Position numbers and translations under genes: made by a program
DNA from: Pristionchus mayeri
Lineage: Eukaryota > Nematoda > Chromadorea > Rhabditida > Neodiplogasteridae
DNA: 64,000 bases
Assembly: GCA_036245805.1 (NCBI GenBank)
Contig: BTRK01000001.1
Span: 38,204,995-38,268,994, forward strand
Direction of reading: 5' to 3'
In this document: positions 53,745-64,000 of the stretch, piece after piece
Position numbering within the stretch: the stretch's first letter is position 1
Layout: every line of letters begins with the position of its first letter
The notes under the pieces: model-generated
What the model was told of the DNA's origin: nothing
The model's input: the letters and a program-made list of their open reading frames with translations, nothing else
Database searches by the model: none

Positions 53745-54775
53745 AAAAAGATCATTCCTCTGGTAACTTCCTCTGGGTATCTGATTGGTGGGTCTACTCG
53801 CTAATCCATCAGGGCATGGTCCCCTGAGAAAGAACGGGGGGAGGTCTTAGGAGTCCTTGCGATCCATAAGAAGTCACTTCTTCGTTATTTGCCCCCTTCC
53901 TCCCCTTCCCCACAAATTTCTAGGTATCCCTTCTTGATTTCCGATCACACAACGATAGATGAGAATAGAGAAAGGATAGTAAAGCCAAATATCGAAGAAG
54001 TTCCCCTCTCTCATATTCAGGCATTCCCCTCAAATCGGCAGGAACTCCGCGACAAGTCACGACCATTACTAGTGTTGCGAGTACAGTACTGCGTCAAACT
54101 CTCCCGCTCCACTCTAGGTCATCCTGTGTCTAGTATGATCCCAGAGTGATCAGCAAGAAATTGTTTGGCTCCCTCACAGGGCCACGTTGCGTAACCGCTT
54201 CTGTACTTCTGTACTAATCGATCCAGCCATCTCTAGTTTGATCACGAGGGACCGTGTAAAAAAGTAAGACAATGCATTTATAATTCTGATTGTAGTTACA
54301 CTTTCTATAGTTTAGATGTTTACAAAGCAGACTGGTAACAACTGGAATTCCAATTCTCGATCGTCTCGCCCTTTAATCCATCGTGACCTGGTTCAACGAG
54401 AAGAGATATTGACAGATGAATTTACTCGGGAGAGAGTTCAAAGGAGTAGTTGAGAACGACAAATTAGAAGTTGAAGGCTAAGGCTCAGCAGCGAGAAATT
54501 TACAGCTGGAGAAACGAAAATGGCTTTCACTCGGCCAATTCTTGCAATTCTATCCATGTCCTCAGGCGAAATTGCGATAGTTGATAAATAATCGATTTAT
54601 CTTTTTGCAAAAAGTCTGACATTATTCGGAGTTTCGTGCTATACTTGACGAAGGCTCGACGACGACTCAGTACTGGAAAGAGGCCAAAGAGTAAATATCA
54701 ATGGACCATTTCACTCACCCTTTTCGAGATCGCCTGATACGCCGGGTCGCGTCTTCTGTGGTCTCGCACCTCATT
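53745..54775. repeat. Right copy of the segmental tandem duplication
   Basis: Matches 52,600-53,590. This copy holds the tail exon 54,719-54,775 with an intact TTCCAG acceptor and GTGAGT donor. Confidence 0.85.
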
Positions 54776-57700
54776 CTGGAATCGGATATTTAAATTGTGT
54801 ATTAATTAGTTAATTAATTATATTAATTAATTAATCAAAATATTAATTACCAAAACGACGACAAGGACAATGAGAAGCAATAGGACGCCGGCAATGGAGC
54901 AGGCGTTCACGATCGCCATGCGGTCCTGAGTTCGAAATTCAGGTCACAGCATTATTTTGTGCACAAATTTCAAAATTAGTCGCTGCGGCGTTCGGTGAGA
55001 GTTTGGTTTTGACTCTCTTTCTATAGTCGATTTACTGCTCTCGAGCAATGATCTGACTCTCCTCATTCTACGCACACTCTCCGCAGGCTAGACAGTGCGA
55101 GAGAGCACGCAAAGTGAGGAGAGTCGCACGATTTCCGGTCTGACAGCGCGAGAGAACTCGCAGAATTGAGAGAGTCAGACAGCCCTCAGCCTTCATCTCA
55201 GTAATTTTGATAATTGATCTTCAAGGCAACGTACGGATGCGTCCTTCTCCTTCTCTGCAATGAAACAATTTGATTACAAGACTGGCTGTCAATAAGCAAT
55301 AAGAAAAAGGCTATGTTGATCTCTGATTTTTGAAAAGAAGAGACTAATTTGATCCCAGATCTCAAAATAAAGAAGCTATTTTGCTCTCTAATCTCCAAGA
55401 AATAGGCTATTTTGAAGAAGAACGCTTCTGCACACTACCGGACAATGAGAAAACCTTGCATGGTTTAACATTCGCATTAGTAGGATACAGAGGGGCACAT
55501 TGGATTAGAGCTGTTAAAGTGGTAATGGATGTGATGTCAGGGATTGCGCAGAAGCTGCCTAGGGAGGAAATTCTGATCTTCGATTTTTGATCTCTCACCT
55601 GATTTCGCCGACGAGGGTGTGGGAGAAGAGTCGGCGCAGATCACATTGCCGTGCTGTGATAAATGTTTAATTTTGCATTAAATGATTAATCAATTGACTC
55701 TCAGCACATCTTAGGTTTCTCCACCCTTTCCCCTCTGATCTTTTGATATTATCTCCCACTCTCTCCGCTCGAAGGGATATAGAAAGGAGGGAGGGTGGCT
55801 AATAATCCAGGAACAGCCAGCTGGATGATCTTTGAACTTTGATCGCTGGAGGTGACCTTCTAGAGGTAACCGTCGGCTACCCAGATCAAGACGGAATATG
55901 TCATATTAATCGGAGTAAAGATGCATCATAGTCTGAGCGGTAACCTCCTTATCAGATAAGCTGGTCGAATGAAATGAATCTAGCCGGTTTCTGATGAACT
56001 TTGATTTTTGATCTCTGACCCTCTTGAGGTCTCCTTTAGCGAAGTCCTTGCCCCTGTCCACTTTCCACATGGAGTCTTTCTGATCGCACTCGATCGTAGC
56101 ACCAGGATTGAAGCCATGCGTAGGGTTCTGGGCGAAGCTGAAACAATCAAATTTTAGTAATAATAAATACGAGACTTATAGATACTTTATAGTCGCAAAA
56201 TCGAGAAACTAAAAGTAATTGGAGAGAGCAGCGTCAACGTTTATATGGGAGATTAGAAACGCCAGGGCAATGTGGCAGATACCCAGTCGGCTCTCTCTTC
56301 GTGGACAGCGATCGATATATGTTTGGTGCTACTTCGTTGATCTACTCCGGCTATCATTTCCTAGTAGGATCCTTGATCGTATCCTAGTATGGAAATATAG
56401 CAGGATCCTTTTAAAAATGTTAAAGGGTTCCTGTTAATTTTGATACTGGGATAAGGGCAGGGATCCTACTGCGAAATTAAAAGCAGAGTGCTCACAATAG
56501 CTTCTTCTTGTCAGGGCAGGAGATGGCACCCGTGTCGGCGAGAGTGATCTGCAAGGAGTTTAATTTTATTTTCGCACTTCTTCGATATTTGGCCACCATT
56601 ATCCCTTATAATTTCTCATTACCCCCCTCGCAAAGATGTTGTGTAGCCGAAAATCAGGAAATTGGCCAAATATCGATAAAGTGCCCGATTTCTAATTCTT
56701 TTTCTCATGCAAAATTCTCTACTGTGAGTGACTAGCCACTAACGATTTAGCCAAAGTAGTATCGAATAGCACACCGTTCAAAGATCAAAGTTTTACCTGC
56801 ACGCATCCGACCTTCGTCGCCCACGTGGCGTCGCACGTAGTGTTCAGCTCGACGGCCTCGGTGCACTTTACCATTTCATCTGAAATATCGATTTCCGAAG
56901 CATGAACATCGATCTTACCGGGTTCGAAATCCGGCCACACTCTCTTCTTTTTGCTCAATCACTCGGCATGTTGAGTTGCAAAAGAGTGCACAAAAAGATC
57001 AGACGAAGTTTTAGTATCTCGATTGACGAATGAACCCACCTTTCGTAACACAGACTGCGTCCACGACTGCCGTCGTGTTGTCCATCAACCACTTGCCCGA
57101 CGTCGTCTGTAATCGATAATCTTTGATCTTTGATCTCTAATCGATGATCTATGCCAACGACAAATGCTCAAATTTGCATAACTCGAGCGACATTCGCTGC
57201 AAAGAATTATCAAAAGGCTCATTTTAATCAGAATCCCAACGTCTATTGAATACTGTTCGCTAGTTTGCCCAACCTAGTTGACGTTGCGGATCTGTCGTGG
57301 ATGATCTTTGATCTCTGATCTTTCATATCTGATCCTTGACCTACCGTCTTCGAAGAGCAGAGAATCTCGCCCGCGTACTGCTTGAATGCTGCAGTGGCGT
57401 CTGTCTTCACGTTCCACACGCCCCTCGAGCACTGAGAATACGGTAGGTTACGGTAGCAGCGGATACCGTAGGCAGTGGCGACTGCTATAGTCAACACTGG
57501 GAACTGGCAATACCGCGCTTGCCTCTTGCCATGATCTGGCAAGACGAAGAGGGGTAGCAATATTTGCCAACTACGAACCATGAGTAGGGTATTCAAGGTG
57601 AAAATTCCTGTAATCCTACAGTAACCCTACCGTAATCCTACACAAATGAGGGTATAGCGTACGGTTAGCTTTGCGCAGTCGTTCGCATTTCCGTCGGTGA

Positions 57701-60700
57701 ATGTGGGCTTGTTGTTGGCGTCTTCCGTAAAAGCCTTGCAACTATTGCACTCTGAAAAGGAACAATTTGGCAGGCATCTCTCCCCCCCCCCTCTCCCCGT
57801 CTCCGCGCTTTTTACAGTGACCATACCGTAATCCTACAGAAATTAAGGGTCTCTCCCCCTCCCCCTCACTTTCCACTCCTATAACTCACGTTTTCGCATG
57901 CAGACCGCGTGCAGATGCTCGCCAACCTCTAGCATTTCTTCCGGCCCATCAAACAAGTACCATTTGTTCTGCAAAATCATTACTCAGTCCGCATAACCAG
58001 TCAATAATTTATCATGCAGCTCGCATAGTCAACCAATCACAGAATCACAGGATAGAAATGAACTTTAAGAACGAGCACTAGAGCATTCGAAAACAACACA
58101 AGTTCTAATAATTTTATCGTAGGTCTCGTTGTGAAAGTAATTTTCCATAATTGTAAGATCAAAGATCTGCTGTAGTTCCATTCCCAATTCAATAACGACA
58201 CCCAGTGGCTTACGAGACCAGCGAAAGATAAAAGGATAAAAGATCAAAGATCATTTACCTTGTCAAGGCCTCCGTCCCAGCACCGCAGTTCTGCCAAATT
58301 TTTGGTTTCTAAGAATTTCTTCGTCATCGTGTCGCTGAAATAATTTAAATATAATTTTTGAAATAAAATTAAAATTAAATTATTATCATAACTCACTAAA
58401 ACACGTAGTTCTTGTCGCATTTGAGTGCGTCCATTCGCTGGAAAGTATATTTATTTTGAATTTCATCCTCGTGTCGCGTGACTTGTGAGGGCATTAGATC
58501 GAATGGTTACAGTCGGATAACCTTCCCGATGATCACCAAAAATATTAACGATTCTGCACTTTCACAAAACCATTTTTGGCTCTGTGGGAACCTACTGTGA
58601 ACATACCGGGGAACAGGGATGGCTATTCGGAGCAGAATTCCGATATCGCAATTCTACCTCTCGCATATTGCGGAATTTGAAGTGGCGGAGGAGTGCGATA
58701 TCGTAATTCTGCTGCGAATAGTCATCCCTACTGGGGAAGGGCACTTATTGTGGCTCGTCCGACCATGATCATGCGACTTAGTGACATTTGACATCTTTGA
58801 CTTACCGTGCTCTTGTACTTACCGTATCTGTTGGCACCATGCAGTCGACATAGCCTGCGGGCATCTCATCCGGTTTGGGGCACATGCTCGAACTGCTGCT
58901 GCACTCAACTGAAAAAAATATTGTAAATTATTGATTCGGCAGCTACAGTATCCCCAAACTACCCCTAGAAAGCGCATAGAGAAGGAGAAGGAGCACATTA
59001 GGGATAGCTATACAAGAAGTGACTCCCTTCAATCTGTGTTCTCAATCACCCGTTTGATCTGAGAGAAATAAAAAAATGCAATAGAGACATGTAAAGGCAT
59101 TCCTAGAACATGCATAGAAAGTGGGCATGTAATGGACAATGAATAGAAGTAGACGGGAGGAAATAACAAAATAGAGCTTGCTACCCACCTGTCGCGCACT
59201 TGAGCTTCACGGCGGAATACGATGGCACTGTCTTCAAATTAATTAATTAATTAGTAAAATTAATTAGCATTACCTTAGTCTCAACACCGTCCTTCTTCTT
59301 GGAGTACCAGCCTTTGTCCGTTTCGCAATATGCATTCTCGTAAACGTAATCCTCGTTAAATCTGCGAGAGTAACAGATTACAGGGATCAAACATCAAATT
59401 TAGGGAGAATATAAAGCAAGGCAGGCTAGAGGAGGTGAGCAAATTTTGCAAGATTATCCGATATGGATTACATCCCGTACTGAGCGAACGTTCCACAGAG
59501 TCAGGAATCAAAGATCAAAGATCAAAGCCCTCAAGGTTCCCCCTTCTACTTGATCTCACACGTAATTCTAGAGAGAAAAAACGAGAGATAAGATAGTGAA
59601 GAGTAAGAGGGGCAACTTTCTCGTATTTGAATACTGTCTATATTTAACTGGTCTTGAAGGGAAGATTTCTGGCAACATGCCAAGAAAACGAAGATATGCA
59701 ATCTCTGGAGACATCGAGTTGCAAGTGAGTGTATAGAGGAGTACCGTGATACCGTATCTCTATATCTACTTACTTGATTCCCAACTTGCTCGTCCCAGCG
59801 TCGCTGCCGTCCTCATTTTTACTCGTCCCAGCGACGCTGCCGTCCTCATTTTGACATTTATACACTTTGGCTTTAACATTATTCTTGTCGGTCTCCGTCT
59901 CTTCTGTCATCTGTAATTGATGCATGATTGAAGCTTAACCATTTTTCTTCTACCATCGCTCGTCTCTGCTGAGGAGTTTTATGAACGAAAAATGGGGAGA
60001 GATACCAAGAAATGAACAGAGAATTATCGGGGGAGGGGGGGGGCTGCCTTCAATAATCTGGGCCAGCGACCAAATGTGCGCATTTCCCCGCCATCAGAAC
60101 ATTGAGTTGCTTGAGTATGCCAAAATTGGGGAAGTAAAGGTAAAGACATATTCCGTCTTCGAGATTGGGATCGCGGGAGAACAACGGTAGGGCAGTGTAA
60201 TTTTAAGCGGATTCAGAATGAGATGGGATGATGAGGCCAGAAATCATGGCAACATAGAGCCCGAAACATCTCGAGCAAGATAAAAGCTGTTGGACTCCTC
60301 TTGTCCACCCCCCTCTGGCTAAACGAAGAACTTCTAGCTGTACTTCCGTCACGACAAGAATCACCGAGTTTCCCCTATCGAGAGTAATCGTCTGAATCTC
60401 TCCAAATCTCATGCTCTCTCGCTTTCTCTGACCGGCGAGAGAGTGTGTGATATGGGGAGAGTCAGACCATTTCTCCCTATTGACGTCAACATAGAGAATG
60501 TTAAAAAGTTCTGAAATTCAAACCATCACCTTTTTCGCTTTCGCTTTTATTTCCTCGAAATCGCAAGCTGCAATGTATTATGTAAATTAAATATAAACGA
60601 TCATCTCATTTTTGAACGCTCGCTCCCTCTGTCCAATAGTTCCCTTCATTGTGTGAACGATTACTATCAGATGGAGAGAGATAGTGTATGAAGTGGGGAG

Positions 60701-60707
60701 AGGAGAA

Positions 60708-60776
<69 letters not shown>

Positions 60777-62435
60777 AATCAAGAGTTTCTCACCTTTTCT
60801 GCACTCGAAGGTCAGGTCCTGATCCGTGACTGTGCTCAGCTCCTTGTCATTCCCATCCTGAATAGAGTTAGAAATGCCCTTTATAGTCAGCAATTTGAAA
60901 TTTCGGTTTGCAGAAATTTTAGCAATTAGTGCTCAAGCCCTGTGAGGCACTTTCCTACTTCAGTGCCAGCCCCCCCCAATCTCCTACCACCCACCTTCTC
61001 TAGATCCTTGCCTTCCCTAAACATTCCTTCACCTACACATTATGCTTATGCTCATTCTAAATTATTTCGGGACTGATTTGCATCCCTCAAAGATCATTCT
61101 CGGGCCCGTCACTGCTCTGGCGGCGGGTAGGGTGAGTGGCCTGGCGCGGAACTAGGAAAGAAACTCGCTACTCGAGGAACCAACTCGCCTTCCAGAAGCC
61201 ATCCAGTGAGCATGTCGCCTTGCTCTTTTGCACTTCGTTGCCGTAATGACTGCAAAATATCGCTCTGCCCCTCTTCATCTTTTGGTCTCTCGCGACAAAG
61301 AAAGAATGGAACTCGAAATGGAATTCGGCACATTCAATGCAATCTCTCTACTGGTCGAGGACAGTAGGTCGGATGAGAACCATGACGTCATGCCGCCTTT
61401 GATATACATGAGGCCAACGTTCTCATGGGACCTAGTGCCACGGTCGAGTTGCGAGAGAATATGTTGAATGAAGTTTTGGTATCGTTTCTCTATCTCAGAC
61501 TCACAATAGCTTCTCGAATGGCTCCTTGCATGTCACGGTGACTTTCGTCTTCGTCGCTGCATCCAATTGCGTATTCAGTGCCGCCAACTCGGTCGTCTTG
61601 CAATCTGCGAAATAAAAAAAAATATCATTCAGGGAACATTAGCTAAAATTGATTACTGAATCGATTAGTTAATTTTTTTTCCCAGCAGCCTGGGCAATCA
61701 TGAATTTACAAAGGAAACAACATCTTTGTTTGTTAATTTCGACCTTTCTTTGTTACTTTTCGAAATCATATTAGGGAGACTAGTGTAATTCCTTACATGG
61801 TTTGCAAACCATCGGCAGCACGTCCTTAGTCTCGTTTGTAAGTTCCTTGTCCTGAGAGTCTTTCCAGAATTTATTGGCGGGATCGCACGTGAGAAATTCG
61901 TACGTCTTGCCAGCAACGCTGCAAAAATTACCGAAAGTTGCTTAGCCTCTCCGGTATTTGTTTCGAAGTTACGAAACTCCCTAGTAGGTTCCAAGTAGAG
62001 AGTGACGATAGAACATGGAAAGCGAAGAAATTTTCATCCTAATTGTGCCTGAGTTAGTTCCCTACTCGGAAACAAATACCGGAGCTAACACGGCAGAGGT
62101 CTGCTAAGACACGCTCATTGTAAAGCTGGGTTGGCTAAGAATTTTGTGGAAAATGCTTAGAATCGCTAATTCGAGTTGTCCAGCTGGCAGAAGTGATGAG
62201 ACTAGGGCAGTCTAGGCCTTTTCAGAGAGTGAATAATACGAAGAGACTGTGTAGTTTCCCGCACATTAACTCACTCTATTCCCATGGGCACGTTCGGGTT
62301 GTTCGTGTCGACGTCACAGGTCAGCTTCTTGTCCGTCAGAGTGATCTGAAATTAGAATATTATATCAGTTTAAATATTTTCAAAAATATATCTCACTCAC
62401 CCCCTCTGTTGGCTGCACTTGGCAATTTCCCGTCA
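54719..62435 (-). CDS. Cysteine-rich repeat, single-pass membrane protein (5' end and last exon not seen)
   Basis: Nematode-style gene of unknown family, about 24 exons, over 560 residues. Main exons: 62,401-62,435, 62,275-62,345, 61,797-61,918, 61,505-61,604, about 61,185-61,249, 60,794-60,857, 60,530-60,567, 59,774-59,910, 59,274-59,361, 59,189-59,231, 58,823-58,908, 58,397-58,437, 58,259-58,334, 57,890-57,968, 57,663-57,751, 57,345-57,431, 57,040-57,106, 56,797-56,879, 56,496-56,548, 56,020-56,137, 55,599-55,653, 55,235-55,254, 54,851-54,925, 54,719-54,775. Junctions join in frame except around the fifth exon. Repeating segments share a pattern such as ITLTDKKLTC or ITLADTGAISC, then C...FW or C...MW. 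The exon 54,851-54,925 encodes a helix (AGVLLLLIVLVVVL); the tail has DPAYQAISKR, a YxxI-type sorting motif. An extracellular domain with a short cytoplasmic tail is inferred. Confidence 0.7.
55053..55185. mobile_element. MITE-B copy 10 with an extra half unit
   Basis: CTGACTCTCCTCATTCTACG pairs with GCAAAGTGAGGAGAGTCGC; a further right-arm-like block (TCTGACAGCGCGAGAGAAC) follows. Located in an intron of the membrane gene. Confidence 0.75.
58614..58730. mobile_element. hAT-type MITE, 117 bp, with target duplication
   Basis: Ends CAGGGATGGCTATTCG and CGAATAGTCATCCCTA; inner AATTCCGATATCG pairs with CGATATCGTAATT. Eight-base near-duplicate CCGGGGAA / CTGGGGAA flanks it. Ends fit the hAT CAGGGATG style. 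Confidence 0.85.
59787..59855 (-). repeat. 33-bp tandem duplication within a coding exon
   Basis: Exon 59,774-59,910 holds two copies of CGTCCCAGCG..CGCTGCCGTCC spaced 33 bp apart, giving two in-frame copies of an 11-residue NEDGS-AGTSK peptide that differ at one residue (Val/Asp). Confidence 0.9.
60393..60468. mobile_element. MITE-B copy 11
   Basis: TCTGAATCTCTCCAAATCTC pairs with ATATGGGGAGAGTCAGA; core CTCTCGCTTTCTCTGACCGG. Confidence 0.75.
60711..60770. repeat. (GA)n microsatellite
   Basis: About 28 GA units between two exons of the membrane gene. Confidence 0.95.
61361..61440. mobile_element. MITE-A copy, damaged right arm
   Basis: AGTAGGTCGGATGAGAACC, GACGTCATGCCGCCTTTGAT and TCTCATGGGACCTAGTGCC are present; the right inner arm is partly deleted. 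Confidence 0.75.
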
Positions 62436-62456
62436 CTGCAAAACTATGTTTTAATA

Positions 62457-63611
62457 TCAGGTTGGTCATAAAGTTTTGCGCGATTTTGACTAAAGTGCAT
62501 TTTTGCATCTATTTTTGCATCTCGTTCGTTGTTGTCCAATCAACGTAGATCTTTTAGTGGTAGATAGAGGCTTTTATACTCTCTTTAGAGTACACTATCA
62601 TAGATCTGTCCGATCAAGGAAAAGAATAAGGCGATGTACCAAACTTCATGTGGATGATCAACGACCTGACTTTTCAAAGGATTTGATTTTCATTTAGAAC
62701 GGAGATAGGACCCAATCTAAACCACAGTAGTAAAGTATGATGGGAATATATCGTACTGGTGATGTTGAGACTGACCAGCCACAAAGGGCATATTAGAAAT
62801 ATGCGCGTAATCCGATCTGTGGGTTTTAATGGCACTTGTCAAGGTAAGTTTTGGAGTACTATATCTATGCCGACAGTTCTTGAGATTTAAATTATTCATG
62901 ATTGTGAACTACCTTTCCAGTACAAGTTAAAATTCCCTTTGGGGGATAATGGGGCTCTCCATTCACGAACATGGTTCTTCGGATTTTAGGTGCCCAATTT
63001 AGAACATCGAAATACACACTTTAGGCTTTTTTGTGCTAGACATGTGGTTTGAAGGGCGGTACTTTCCTGTTAAAATTAACGAACAACCCTTGCCCTATCA
63101 CTCACTATTTAGGAATATTGTGGAGGTCGCTACTTTTTCTAGGGTGAGCCGTGCTTGAAGACCCTCCATGTCAAGTTTTTTGACGTTTTCTTTGCAAAAT
63201 AATTGAGTTACAAATATCACGTTTTTAGATGAGAGAGAAAACTGGGCTCTTAAATATTGATATAATAGAGAACCATGTAAGTAGTGATTACAGCGCCCAT
63301 AGGTAGAGGTCACCTGCGTCAATCCTCGAAACAGGTAATTTGCTCGATAGAAATCTTATTTTTCTAAGTGCCTGGGTTTCATTGACCTCTACGAAGCCCA
63401 TTTCGAATTCGGCAGGTCTCTCTTTTTGAAACTAGGTAGTGTACGCCTAGTGCTTTTTAATAAACTTTGTGAGTCTCCATCTAAAAATTTATCTACGAAG
63501 TACAGCAACTTTAAATAAAATCTTATTTTTTCTGAAAAATTCAAAGTTACGCAGATCTTGATTTCGCGCAAAATCGCGCCGAAATCGCGCAAAACTTTAT
63601 GACCAACCTAA
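62457..63611. mobile_element. Mariner relic, TA-flanked, 1.16 kb
   Basis: Inverted ends TCAGGTTGGTCATAAAGTTT and complement at 63,585-63,611, flanked by TA. Internal frames are broken. It lies just 5' of the first visible exon of the membrane gene, so in one of its introns or its promoter. Ends resemble those at 33,062. Confidence 0.8.
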
Positions 63612-64000
63612 TAGATTATCCTATCTTGAACTCTAGGAGACTACATGTGTTTACCAAATGGCGTTTCAAGCCGGCTTGAAGCCGACTTCAATCCGGCCTT
63701 TTCAACAGCGTAACCGGCTTGAAATACAAGCTGTCACTGTACGAAATGAAGTTCGTAGTAAAATGAGAGAACGAGGAGAATGAGGAGGGTCCATCTCTCA
63801 TTCCCACACCCTCTAATTTTTACTATTAACTCCAATTAGTATGGCGGCTGGAGCAATGGTCTGACTCGCTCAGTTTGCACACTCTCTCGTCGATCAGATA
63901 GCCGAGAGAGCGTGCAAACGGAAGAGAGTCAGACGATTGCACGGCGGGTTGCCTGTTTTCCCATCCCCCATTACCTACTCTGAATGCACTTCGCTTCGAG
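63612..64000. other. Non-coding edge with MITE-B copy
   Basis: Short repeats of AAGCCGGCTTGAA-type words lie near 63,668-63,725. MITE-B copy 12 follows. No exon is recognised. Confidence 0.5.
63858..63940. mobile_element. MITE-B copy 12
   Basis: GGTCTGACTCGCTCAGTTTG pairs with CAAACGGAAGAGAGTCAGAC; core ACTCTCTCGTCGATCAGA. Confidence 0.8.

Overview
The window looks like a nematode chromosome segment, possibly diplogastrid-like. Genes are split into many short exons with TTTCAG/TTGCAG-type acceptors and GTGAGT/GTACGG-type donors. Introns are packed with small palindromic transposons. A BEL/Pao retrotransposon with a tRNA-Gly-like primer site is present. No bacterial-style gene organisation is seen. 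The species assignment is inference.

Layout. 1-13,900: minus-strand tandem array of BEL/Pao retrotransposon copies with a 5,030-bp period. The rightmost copy has a full-length gag; the others carry a different, shorter gag fused to the same pol. 14,236-18,772 (+): arylacetamide deacetylase-like lipase/esterase gene without a visible catalytic-His exon. 18,919-23,009 (-): THAP-domain plus Kolobok-like transposase gene with about 12 exons and a long acidic/basic tail. 23,971-37,760 (+): one-finger-per-exon C2H2 zinc-finger gene whose introns hold two giant palindromes and many MITEs. 37,818-38,745: 246-bp foldback satellite array. 39,509-48,309 (-): complete 11-exon gene for a LAP1/LULL1-like torsin activator, in which all junctions join in frame and the arginine-finger position is conserved. 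48,310-54,718: mostly non-genic, with a minisatellite and a segmental duplication. 54,719-62,435 (-): about 24-exon cysteine-rich single-pass membrane protein whose 5' end is not seen. 62,457-64,000: mariner relic and MITE.

The genes do not form an operon or an obvious pathway. Two themes stand out. First, an intron-rich THAP/Kolobok-type transposase lies among several TTAA-flanked palindromic elements, the target site known for that superfamily. Second, host genes are remodelled by mobile DNA: a MITE lies next to a splice acceptor, a hairpin disrupts a zinc finger, and an exon duplicate has lost its acceptor. All calls are from reading the sequence; no database search was run.
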